Both the position numbers and the translations under genes were made by a program. From Nymphaea colorata (Eukaryota; Streptophyta; Magnoliopsida; Nymphaeales; Nymphaeaceae), in assembly GCF_008831285.2 (NCBI RefSeq), contig NC_045143.1, positions 4,163,503 to 4,227,502 of the forward strand: a stretch of 64,000 bases of DNA. Direction: 5' to 3'. Numbering within the stretch: position 1 is the stretch's first letter; the number at the start of each line of letters is the position of its first letter. The notes under the pieces were generated by a model. It was not told the origin of the DNA. It made no database searches and saw only the letters and a list, made by a program, of their open reading frames with translations. Positions 48,775 through 60,344 of the stretch are shown one piece after another.

Positions 48775-51700
48775 TAGCTTTGAAGCTCTCAAGAACGAAA
48801 TAGTTCCAAGAAACTGCATTTCTTTTATTCTCTTCAAGTGTTTTATTTCTTTTCTTCTCCTCTTCGAGTGTTTTTCTTATATATTTGAAGGAAACTTTTG
48901 ACTTTTTCTTTATGCTTCCATAAAAACAAGGGCCGGGTGTCCATTTCATGTTGCTTTTCACCATCAATATATATATTTACTTTAATATCCAAACATTGAA
49001 CTGTCTATCATTATCTCATACCCGTTTGAGATAATGATAGTAATTAGTATCATATATTGGCCGGGGTATAAGATAATAATAAGTATGAAATGGGGTATAA
49101 GATAATAATAAGTATGAGAAAACAACAAATATATAAAATAACATATATGAGATAATAACAAAGGCATGAGATAGAGCTGTAAGTGAAGGAAAAAAGAGGA
49201 ATTTTTTTTTGCAATTTTGAAAAGTATATTAGTCATAATAGTATGCATATATAAGCTGACAAGTTTTGTCTCTATCAAATCTAAAAATCTTGTTTTTGTG
49301 CAGTTGTTTTTTTTTCTTTACAATATTTTTTCTATTAATCATAGACATTTTTTGTTGTTATTAAAATGACACATGAAAAATTCATACATGGCACAACATA
49401 TATAACATGCTTCGGTGTTTGCAGCTAAAAGGAATCTGCAATAGCGTAGCTACATGCCAACTTGTGTGGGCAATTGCCGCCACATTCTCACCTAAATTGT
49501 ATGTTTATGCATTAATGAGTCCATATAGTTATTTGCAAATTTTTTTCCTGTCAGAAGACTTTTGACATCCTTAGTTGTTAGAATATTTGTTAGAATATGT
49601 GGCATGTGCACCCCACCTCACCAAGCACTCAAAAGATTTTTGACATCCTTGGTTGTTAGGCCATGTGGCATGCACCATTCACTGCATGCACTCCACCCCA
49701 CTAACCACATGCATAAAAAAAATGGTCATCTTAGATATTTTATCTTTTTTACTTTTCACATTTTGTTTTGCTTTTACTTCGACAAAACTATTTTCCACCT
49801 TGGAAAACTTTTCGTTTGAAAAACTAAAGCTGCTGTGGTCATTTTTCACTTGCTCCAAAATAAGTGCACAAGGTTTGTACATGTAAGCTCGCTTCACTTG
49901 GTTAGTAGAAATATTACTATCCGATCTTTTTTTTTAAAGCTAGTAATATGCACCTCACCAAAGATATAATGACCAGAATACTCCTATGCAGTAAGAAAGA
50001 GAAGCGTCTTGTAGGAACAAAAAAAAAAAGGTTGTGAAAAGGGCAAAAAAATTAAGACCTTAAATCATAGGAGAAAAATATTTGAAAGAATGAAAAAGAT
50101 GAAAGATTTTAATATGAGAGTAATAAGAATAAATGAAGAAATAGAATGAGTAAGCACCAAAGATATAATGACCAGAATACTCCTTATTATATGAGTAAGC
50201 AATATAATAAGCATATTTTTGAAAATAAATGAAGAAATAGAATTTATTTCACCTTGACCACACTATTGGTGCACACAAAATGTAGCTCTCCATTTCATTT
50301 AGGAAATCATTTAAGCTTTTTGCATGGCCATGTGGAGGTGGCAAGAGGAAATGAGAAAAATGAAAAGAAGAGGAAGATTACATACCCTAAATATGGACAA
50401 TATTAAAAATGAGTCTCTTCCTTTAAATGATCTTATGGTAGCCTAGGATAAAACTTCAAGATGGTGAGAATATCGTCCCAAGAGATCCCTTCAAGATCAC
50501 TTGAAACGTTTGAGCTCGGAGAAGCTTGCTCTCAAAGTTGGAAAAGAAGAAGAAGAGAGAAATGAAGAGAAAAAACTCTAAAACTTCAAGTGAGAAAGAA
50601 TTAAAAGTTCTCAAGGACTAGCTCATGTTCAAGAGAGAGAATTGTAGGGGTATTTATAGGAAGTTTTGGAGCCAAAACTTAAAATTTGAATTCTCTAAAA
50701 TTTGACTAGATTTTCATACGAATTTTAAGTATTTTTGAATAATTTTATTTTTTTAAAATAGATTTTGACCAAGTGGAATTGTCATCAACCCTTCAAACAT
50801 CCATTTGAGGTGTGGGCAGAGCTAATGCCTACCAAAAAAAACCAAAACTACCACCAAGAGGTGGTTTTTGACCCAAAATAGGGCCTGCACCACGCACAAG
50901 CCTTGTCCTGGTGGCTGCTATCGTGCGCCGTCGTGTGAGTGCCCATGCATCACCTCTCTCTCTCTTTTTTTTTTTCAAAAAAAGTAAAATCAATAAGTAA
51001 AGTGAAATAAAATAAAAAAGTCTGTTTGATAAGGTGCATAAAGCAATTTTTTTTTTCTAAATGTGTTTAAAAATGGCTTTTGTTACAAATGGGGAGCCAA
51101 CTTCATTTTGAGTGACTTCGACCATGTTTTAAATTCAGATTGGGTTCAATTGCAAGATGAAGCGTTCTAGTGAGCGGTTTAAGCTCAAAATTATATTTTG
51201 GTGCTAGGACGAAACATAAAATAAAGGAAGGTCCGTCTATGAGTGCGCTCAATAGCATCAAATTTTGTCATTTTGATCTCATCTTTGCATTTTGAGTTTG
51301 AAATGCTCGATTTGGATTTAGACTATTGTTTTGGATCTGAGAATTGAATTTTGGATTTGAATCTTGAGTTTAAATTTGGGTTTTGAATTTGAATTTTGTG
51401 TTCATGTTCAGATAAAAGTTTATAAATATATTTTGGATTGAATAGTCACGAATTTGTTTTGGGTTTAAGATTTGGCTTAGGTCACATGAATGAAATCCAA
51501 ATAAAATAATTGAGATTTGATTGAAAATGAAATTTACTTTCTCTTTGAAAAATTTGGGGTGATAACATATGCCCTTCTTTGTTACTAAGCCGAAATTTGT
51601 CGTGCTTAATTGCAAAGGTAAACACCATAAATTTTGGAAATTTTGGCTAAAAAGGTTGAATTGTCGGAACTGCATTTCAGGTTTAACCCCTCGCCCGAAT

Positions 51701-53599
51701 GAATTGTTTGAGCTTATATTGCATGTTTAACCCCTTGCCTGCATGAGTTTGCTGAAATTGAATTCAGGTTTAGCCCATCTGAATGGATTGTTTTGGCTTG
51801 CATTGCAAGTTTAACCTCTTACCTGCATGGGTTGCTCTTGGCTTGTGTTGAGTCTAGCCCTTACGTGCATAGGTTGCTTTGGCTTGCATTACAGGTTTAA
51901 CCACTTACTTTGTGTGAGTTGCTCTTTTGTCCTTAATTTCAGGTTTTACTTTTTTTTGAATGGGTTGCTCGATAATAAATGGTAATGCCGGGAATGAACC
52001 CTCATCATCTCAAATACCTTTGTTGAAACTGGGAGTGAGACCCTATTGCTCTTACATTGTTTGAGACAAGAAGACTTGCTATCACCTTGAGTGCCTTATG
52101 GTGAAGTTTTTGTTTTCGGCAACGACTAGATTTTGAACTTGCTTAGTAAAATTCCCCAAACTAGCACTTGGGTTGAGCTTACTTTGAGAAGCCCTTGGCC
52201 AAATGACCAAGTTGCGCATGTTCCATCAGTTTCCCTTGTCTAGTGACATGGTTGAGCTAGCTTTGAAATGCCTTGAAGGTAGAAGCCGGACTGTGATTGA
52301 TGAAATCTTTAGCTTAGCAACTGAATTTTAATTGGGATATGACCCTTTTCTTGACGGACAATGATGATTTTGTAAAAAAAAAATGTCGTAAAATAATTTA
52401 AAAAATGCCTCAAAATATCCATAAAAAATGCCATAGTGTTGGGAATTGTCATGTAAGCGATAGGATATGATTCAAAACAAAATATGCCATGTACTAGGTA
52501 AAAGATAAATGGTTGATATCTGGGATTGAGATTGAGGTGAAGGAAATAATGGAAAAAGCCTCAATAAAAGAAGTGTGGAAAGTTGATATATTTTTTGCCA
52601 ATAGAAAAAAGAGGGTGCAAGAAATTTGTTATGGGGTCTAAAAGAATTTTTGATGTGTTTTTAATGACAAGCAATTGAGACAAAGCTTGTAGGAAAGAAA
52701 TTCGTTATAAGAATACGATCAATAGATAACGAAGTTGATATCATTCCAAAGATAATATAACAAAATAAAGAAAATTATGAGTGATCTATTATTTGTGAAT
52801 TTATTTTGAAATGATTAAATCTCAAGCATACATGTTGTTTGATTCATATAGACTCAACATGAGTGAATGAATAAGTTAAAATCACATGTCTAATGATTGA
52901 AAAATGAAGTAAACGAAATGTTGGCAATCAACTCGAAATAACTGGTGTCCTAATAAAATAAAAAAAGTAGTAAAATAGGAAGAAAGACACATCATGTGTA
53001 TTGAAACTAGAAAATTATTTGGCTAAATATAAATAAGAAAAAATGCATGATCTGAGTCAAACAAAGTTGGTAATCATGTTTAATAATAGAACATTGGACA
53101 AATGAATAAATGAGAGATTCAAAAGGTATGATGTAGATTTTGAAGCAATTTTTTAAAAAATAGACTTGCCGAATGATAGAATTTGAAAAATCAATGGGTT
53201 TATGACGTGATCAAGTTAAAAACTACATAGAGATGATCAAAGAAGACAAAGATTTAAATGAGGAATGTGGAATGTAAGGTTATTGAATTGATCAAGGAGT
53301 GAATGGAAGACACGCATGCATTCATCATAAATAAATATCTAGCATTTTCTAGGGTCATATACATTTATTATGCATATATTTGAAAAAAGAGCATAGAACC
53401 CCAATTAAGTTTGGTTTGATAAATTATGATTATTCTATATAAGATATGCCAATATATCTTAGCCAGGAGGCTTAGTACGAGCATAGACTCCTCCATTTAG
53501 GAACTAATGGTAAGATTTATTAATTTATTTTTGAACACTCGATACATCACAAGTTGCCACTCATGGTACTAACCAGGGGACTCTTCCACCCAAGGTGTG
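48775..53599. other. Gene-free AT-rich DNA between the duplicated blocks
   Basis: No coding exon is recognised. It includes 'gagataatgat'-type repeats at 48.99-49.17 kb, related to those at 47.03-47.1 kb. Also present are an imperfect tandem duplication near 49.56-49.67 kb and a 31-bp direct repeat (about 49957-49986 and 50157-50186). A degenerate tandem array lies at 51.67-51.97 kb. Around 50.64 kb, 'ggggtatttatagg' could be the TATA region of an old LTR, but no partner LTR was found. Confidence 0.5.
51671..51970. repeat. Degenerate tandem array, about six ~50-bp units
   Basis: The units share the phrases 'caggtttaacccc', 'ttgcctgcatggg' and 'gttgcttggcttgcatt'. Divergence between units is high, so the array is old. 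Confidence 0.65.
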
Positions 53600-54783
53600 G
53601 TTCAATGATTAGGTTGATTTTCCAATGATTAACATAATAAACTAAGGTATACAACAGCAACTAGAATGACTTAATGGCCCACACTCTAATAGCACTGGAG
53701 GAAATAACTTGAGCAAGAAATCCATGAGCATATATATTGTCTCAAAATTGATATGATTCTCAGTGGTACTAGGCAAGAGCAATGATAAGGTGCAAAACAT
53801 AATCGGACAAAAAATTGAGCCATTACATATCCTGGAACTCAAATTTTTGAGTCTTGATAAAATCATAACCACATAGATGGGTTGAGACCTAAAGGCTGAT
53901 AGGTGAGACACAATTCCTTATGAGCACTACCACATAATTGTATTTGTGTATTCTCTATCCGATTGTGCTAAAGTTGGTGGTGTAAAGATCGCCAACTAAA
54001 AATAGAAAAAACCACCAACTTAAAGTTGTCTGTTTGTTGGCATTTAGTAAGTTACTTTACACATGCTGAGTATTTATGAGTCGTTCAATCGGTTGGACAG
54101 GTACTTGTATGAAGCACAGGTACGCCTAAGTATCCAATCAAATACTTGGTCAGAGTTTGGGCATTCATGACAGTGACTCACTCAAATTTTACGGTGGAGT
54201 ATGGTGAGTAAGTGTCAAAAGGAAGGGCCATGGAGGGATCCACGTTCCTCCGGAATTCCTAATTAGGTCACGTTTGATAGCCATGGATCTCAGTTTCGCA
54301 GTGATCTAAGATCTGTAGTTTTCAAGCCCGACCTCCTCTCCTATCCAATTTCAAATCCATGCTTTTTACATTAAAGTGTAGATCTGAAATCTAAATTAGG
54401 GGTGGATGCTGAAATCGACAATTTGATTTCAGCTATCATGGAGTTGAGATTCTCCTTGGATCCGAGATCCATGAGAAATCAAAAGCAACCTAAGAGTTGA
54501 AAGCAGTGGGCTTCTACTCTTCATGAGTCTTGCTTGCCTTTATAACCTTTATGTCTGATTAATTTACGAGACATTATGACTTCAGTAGACACTAGTGGTT
54601 GTGATTTGCATCTACCATTCAAACATGAGAAAAGTCATCCATAGACAGATTCTTGACAAATGGCTCCTCCAATATTGTGGAAAGATAGCAAAGTATTTGG
54701 ATTTGTCTCCCAAGTGGTTGAAATCATGATGGGTCAATTTAGAATTGACTTCCTCTGTAGTTGCGTAAAACTGATTGGTTCTG

Positions 54784-55558
54784 GTTTTCAAAAAGTAGCA
54801 TTGTGGATCAATTCTGAAATGAAAATGCTGGAATCAAGATTCCATCGACCGTGCTCTGCTCCCTCGTGCCCCACCTTTTCCCAACCCTCACCCACGATGC
54901 CCTAACACGCCTTTTTCCTCCATCCATGCCGTTAGCTATCTTCTCTCTTTGTCCTTTATCCCCACCAGCAATGAAGTGCAGCTGATCGGGAGTTTTCAAC
55001 TCTTCAAACAGCAGGTTGCAGCAGGTATGTGAAGATCTTCCCTGCCCTTGCTCTCTCTCTCACTCGTTTTGTCAAAGGATTGACGAGGGATGGCCTTTTC
55101 TTTGCATAGAGAGAGGCTGCTCCAGAGAGGCCAGCTCCACCCAATACAACGTATGGAAGATGGAGGAAGCAACCAGAGAGGCCAGTTCCACCCAATATGA
55201 CGTATGGAAGATAGAGGAAGAAGAAGAAGGGACGAGAGTCGAAGAGAGACGAAGGTCGAACAAAAGGGGAGAAGAAGAGGCAGGCGAGCGGGCGAGCTTT
55301 CTTAAAAACTTAAAAATAAAAAAAAAACCTTAAAAATTGGACCAAAGTAGTCTGGTGCACATTTGACCGCACCCGACTCATGTCAAACAGGAGTAGGGTG
55401 CGAATAAAAAAAAGACGATTTTAACCGGGTGCGCCTGACCGCACCCGACTCTTGTTTGACTTATTTGGGTGCGCACCGAAAGCGCACCAGTACCCGCACC
55501 CACACCCGCATCGCATCGACACGGGTGCGAGGCCAAACGTGGCGCACCCTGGTATCAT
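54784..55558. other. Copy-B-specific block in the duplication
   Basis: It lies between anchors 'aaaactgattggttct' and 'catacaacgtgctagcc', where copy A has about 160 different bases (37.87-38.03 kb). It contains a 52-bp tandem repeat and a GC-rich part (55.36-55.55 kb) with repeated GGTGCG/CGCACC phrases such as 'gaccgcacccgactc' (twice). It could be one or more inserted elements; no ends are certain. Confidence 0.55.
55122..55225. repeat. 52-bp tandem duplication
   Basis: Units at 55122-55173 and 55174-55225 start 'ccagagaggccag' and contain 'cgtatggaagat'. They differ at a handful of bases. Confidence 0.85.
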
Positions 55559-55599
55559 AGCATACAACGTGCTAGCCAAAAAGGAAAGTAGTAAAATTG

Positions 55600-55935
55600 A
55601 TACCAGAATAGAAAGGAAGAAGAATGACACACAAAGTTTTTTTACATGGTTCAGTGACAAAGTTCTCTTACGTCCATGGGTGCATTCGGCTTTTTTTTTT
55701 TAATATCCCAAAAAGATTAGAGTACCAGAAAAAATTAATTGTGCCCTTTAAACATGGGAATTAGGAGTTTTCTCGAGCAGGCCTTTTATTTGGTAGGTAA
55801 TATCGATGAAGATACCATGAAGGCTATGTACTTAGAAGTAGAGAGCAAATTGAAAAAATGACCCTAAATCTTTGTATACCGACTCTACACCATAAAATGT
55901 AAACTTACATAAACACCTATACAAAATTTTTCGCA
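55600..55935. mobile_element. Possible LTR-retrotransposon fragment
   Basis: Present in copy B and absent from the matching place in copy A. It contains 'acatggttcagtgacaaagttc' in part and 'cttacgtccatggg', a phrase I associate with LTRs of plant retrotransposons. No paired LTR or coding part is seen. Confidence 0.3.
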
Positions 55936-58101
55936 TTATGAAAGCCTATTAAGTATAGATCAGACCCCACGGACCACGCTCTGAGTAGACAGACAGGTGC
56001 ATCTCTAACCCGATTAAAAGGTAAAAATTAAAGCAGACAGTCTTGAATTCCAACAGTTAGACCAATTCAGAAAGCAGTTTGTTCCTTTGTTAATGTTTTA
56101 TATAATAACTAGGTTTTGGAGATTGTGATACCCAATTGGCAGCTTATGTACTGGCGATCTAATCCAATACATGGTGCTAGGAAAAGCTTTCTTGTGCCTA
56201 TGCTCTTGTTACGTTGGCCTGAGAAGGATATATGCTGCGATGACCCATTTTGATGGCTGCTCCAATATACTGGTCGTCAATCTTTGTCAGATTACATAGC
56301 TGCAGTTTACATAATATTTCAGTGATAAACCAAAGTTTACTGCAGTTGATTTCCTAATGTAATATTCGGTTCATTCCAGTTCTTAGCTAGAATGCGTGCT
56401 AAGGAATTCAAGAACAGAACACCACATGAAGGCCAACCATTTTTGGCATATACATGTTTGCTGGTTAAAAGGCGCCTGCCCTTGCAGTCAAATGAGCAAT
56501 ATACTGAGCTCAGAATAATACGGGCTCCTATCCAACTTTGCTTGGTCAGGAGGCCCAATAATTGCAGACATTACTTTTCCTTGGGCTGTCTCATGCAATC
56601 AAAAGAGCTTACGTTTGAAAGGCACTTTGAGTCGCGAATTGATAGAACACCACGAATGTTGTTCAACTTTAACGGATGCTTAGGAACACTTTTCTTGGAT
56701 AAGTGGGGTCTATAGGTTGACTGCAGATTAAAATTATATGCAATATAAAGGCACTATTCTAATATGCAACCACCAATCCCTTCATAATTGAACGGACATC
56801 AAAGGGTTCCTTCCCCATTTTGAAAATTAGGTACGACTACTCTAAACGTACTGAATTGGAAATTTCTTATTGGTTGATGATCATGGCCCTCCAATGTCAG
56901 AAGCTTAATCCACCTGACTTTCCACTCCACAGTTGAATATTAGGTGGGACTAGAGGGTGCATTTTTGTTCTAGCAAATTATTGAGAAATCTTTACACCAA
57001 GTGCTGGATGATTTCATGAGGAGTAGTCATTTTTGAACCATGATGGATCTTTCTAGTAAAACCTGGAGGATAAAATAACTTATAAGAATGATTTTTCAAA
57101 TGGGTGTCAGACTATCCTATATTTTTTTCTGTTTTAAATGACTGAAATGCCGCTGACACGGGAGACCGTGAATAGTCGATGATATGCGTGCTCCGCACGA
57201 TGGACCGTCGATGGTAGACTCGAATTGTAAAAAACTAGATTTTACTTGAATTTTGCTCGATTTCCCTCTAATGGAAAGTATGTGTTTCGATTTGATCTCC
57301 AGCTTTAAAATTTGCTCACTCGCTTCTTTTTCTACCTCTTCCTGAGTACAACTCCGTTGAAGGCACAACGGTTGAGAGATAGATTTGATGCAATCGCCGT
57401 AATTACTCATGCATTTAAGATACTTCCAATTACTTGTTATCCACCTCTACAATATTCTATCTTTTTTACTGTCTCCAACATAAACGATAAACTCCTATAC
57501 TACAACAAAATAGCACATAGACCAAATAGAATATCAATCCAATGGGGAGCAGGACTCTATAAATGGAAATTTGTGTGAAGGGGGATCCTGTTGCTCATTT
57601 AAGAAAAATCAAACAGCCTTGGGAATGAATCCAAAGCTAGCTATATGCATGAACCCGTAAACCTGTGCATTGTACTCAGCCTGATGTGCATGACACATAT
57701 TTTTGGGAATAGGCCAAGAACCTTCCAAAAGTGGGCTAGGAGAACACATCTAATGCACTGGAAACACGGTTCGCCTGAATCCCTGATGCAGGTAACTACT
57801 TCCCTAATTGAATAAGCAAACTTTCTCTGACAGAATGAGAAACTGAAAATCCCCTTATATTTGGTAAATGATCTTGTGCTTAGTTGGTGAAACCCAGTTG
57901 CTGTTAGGTGAACCGGCAACTAAGGCGGCCAATTGGACGCCCGGCGGCTATGACGGGGGAAAGAGGGAATTGTCTCCTATTGCAAACAATAATGACTAAA
58001 AGGTACATCGATCCTGCAGCTAAATTACATAAACGATCCTGTCTATATTAAGGCCTCCCTTGCCACCAGGCATTTCAAAGACAAAGGCGCCGACGACGGC
58101 T

Positions 58102-59108
58102 ATGGAGCATCAACCGGCTCTGGTGCGACTGCAAGTCCTCTTGCTTCTTCTTCCCTTCTTGCTTTTCCGGCTGGCGGTTGCCGAAGTTCACTACCAGGAG
58201 TGGGTTGTAAGTTTCTGCAACGGCATGATCATTAAGTGCTATCGCACTTAAATTGAAGTTATTTTGCTTCTTTCTTATTCTTTAATGAAGAGAGTTCGTT
58301 CTTGACTCTCAAGATGGAAAAAACTCTACGATTTGCTTTTTTGGTGAAAGACTGAGAAGCTCTTGCCTTTGTCTGCCAAATGATAATAACCCCACATCCT
58401 GAGGTGATCTGAGATGGCATTCCAAAGTGATGGGGGTTCTGCTGTGGCTGCAGGTGGCTCCAACTTCATATACAAGGCTCTGTCGCAGCAACGACATCCT
58501 GACGATCAATGGGCAGTTACCAGGGCCGACCTTATACGTTCACAGGGGTGACACTGTCATCATCAACTCCTATAACCATGCCAACTACTCCGTCACTATT
58601 CACTGGTACCCTTACTGCATAAATACCCTTACACCTCTGTCTCTCCCGCTTTCTCTCTCTCTCTTTATATATATGTATATGAGTGGAGCATCAAGCATGC
58701 ATGCGAGCACATGTGCATGTGTGGATGTGCAGTTTTATTTAGATGCGTGTGTGTGCAGCTGTGCGTGCATGATTAGAGCTGTGAATTGGCGATGAAAACA
58801 TATGGAAATTCAGTGGTGATATATGATTTGATGGGATATTGGAAACTTGATGTGAAATTGTAGGCATGGATTGAAGCAGCCTAGGAACCCGTGGTCGGAC
58901 GGGACGGAGTTTGTAACCATGTGTGGTGTTCCACCGGGAAAGAATTTCACCTACACTCTTCTCTTCACAACTGAGGAAGGCACCATTTGGTATCATGCTC
59001 ACAGTGAATGGACTCGCGCCACCGTTTATGGTGCCATTGTCGTTTACCCTAAGATGGGAGCCACTTACCCTTTCCCAAAGCCAGACAGTGAATACGTGGT
59101 TGTTATAG
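58102..59108 (+). CDS. LAC: Laccase, second copy, exons 1-3 only in the window
   Basis: Exons 58102-58206, 58454-58605 and 58864-59108 match laccase A exons 1-3 with the same phases. The first ATG of copy A reads ACG here, so translation would start at the next in-frame ATG (58102), two codons later. The signal peptide remains (MEHQPALVRL, a Leu-rich core, AVA|EVHYQEW). IHWHG and WYHAHSEW are intact. Exons 2 and 3 differ from copy A at one and about two bases, while exon 1 differs at about ten. Intron 3 is interrupted by a Copia element at 60076, and exons 4-6 would lie beyond the window. Whether this copy still gives a full mRNA is unknown. Confidence 0.88.
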
Positions 59109-60070
59109 GTAAATGTCTCTCTCTCTTTATATATATGGTCCCTATGAATCTAGTTAAATCCACATTTTTAGACAACATGGACAAAAAGTGAGTCCCGCAA
59201 AGGGCAGGCTTAGTCTTGTCAAAAGTCTGATGTGTCATACTTTTGTTAGTATTTTAAAATCATAGGTTACACCTATGAATGATCAAGGAGTCGAACCATC
59301 TCGTGCTGGACTTGTTAGTTTGTTTGATAAATTAGTAAAGCTCAAGCTCAAATTTTAACTTGAGCTTTTAACCAAGTTGAGTTGGAGCTACAAAAACTTG
59401 ACTCCATTTAAAGTTAGATAAACATCGCCATTCTTTTTACTGTGTACATAAGAGGTGCACGCAACCTCTTCTTCGCAGAACCATAAATTTCTGGTTAAGG
59501 AGAAAAAAGTAATAAATTTCAAAATTTTAAAAAGCATCGATATATAACAAGGAAAATTGTTATAAGGTATCAATGCAAAAATAAGTATTTTTTATGCTTT
59601 TGTCTGTGCAATTGCCCACACTGTGCTACACACCTGCCTCTCCTGTTCTTCTGCTCTGACACTGTGGACCATCTGTCACTGGCATTGCACAGCTTATCTC
59701 TCCCTCTTCTTCTTCTTCTTCTTCTTCTTTATTTCTTTAAGCGTTCGACAGTTTTATTTTCCAATTCTTTTGTTTCTACTTCCCTCACTCTCGTGACTCA
59801 TCGAAGCCTCCAATCTGCCAACCATCATCTTCCTCGTTTTTATTGTTTAATTTGTGCATCTATATTAGGAGGCTGGAAGTCATTATGACAGTTGTATTTT
59901 TGGAGCTCTGAATTTGAGATTAAAAGCAGTAATGTAGGAACATGATGTCCAGGGCCCATTACCATTTGGTGCGCTTCTCTATGATTTTCTTTTCTCGTTT
60001 CGTGGAAGAAAATGGACTGTGTCATTTAGAGACGATTCTGATATTGCCATCGCTAAGCATTTTGAAGGTG

Positions 60071-60075
60071 ATGTG
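60071..60075 (+). other. Inferred 5-bp target site (ATGTG) of the Copia insertion
   Basis: The base after this string is the LTR start. Copy A reads ATATG at the same place (42904-42908) and continues into intron 3 sequence. The second copy of the target site would be just outside the window. Confidence 0.6.
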
Positions 60076-60088
60076 TGTAGAGAGTCAT

Positions 60089-60268
60089 CACCGACTCTCT
60101 TGTAAGAGTCGAGATGACTCAAGAGGCTTGTAGCCTCTTCATTTGTAAAGTCGGTGAGAGTCTCAATTTTAAGTCGGTGGTTATGTAATGATTAAAGAAG
60201 AAAAATAATAATTAAATAAAATAAAGAAAAGTAAATGTGGAAGTCGGTGGAAGCATCCACCACCGACT
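60089..60268 (+). promoter_or_regulatory. Cluster of five ACCGAC (DRE/CRT-core) motifs in the LTR U3
   Basis: CACCGACT or its complement AGTCGGTG occurs at 60089-60096, 60149-60156, 60172-60179, 60242-60249 and 60261-60268. The last two form a perfect 11-bp inverted repeat (60240-60250 and 60260-60270, loop 9) that ends seven bases before the TATA box. RCCGAC is the core bound by CBF/DREB factors of the AP2/ERF family. Stress-induced use is inferred. Confidence 0.6.
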
Positions 60269-60277
60269 TCATCTCCC

Positions 60278-60285
60278 TATAAATA
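60278..60285 (+). promoter_or_regulatory. TATA box of the retrotransposon promoter
   Basis: TATAAATA in 'ccctataaataggg'; it is repeated in the 3' LTR at 63818-63825. Confidence 0.85.
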
Positions 60286-60344
60286 GGGACGTTGGGTCAT
60301 AGTGAGAGTGTAAGGAGAAAAATCAAGTTGAGTGATCTTGGGTT

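Larger units (their letters stand above)
53600..60075 (+). repeat. Segmental duplication, copy B
   Basis: Counterpart of 36832-42908, in direct orientation about 17 kb downstream. Intergenic parts differ by small substitutions and indels. The segment stops at the base where the Copia LTR begins. It is expected to resume after the element, outside the window. Confidence 0.9.
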
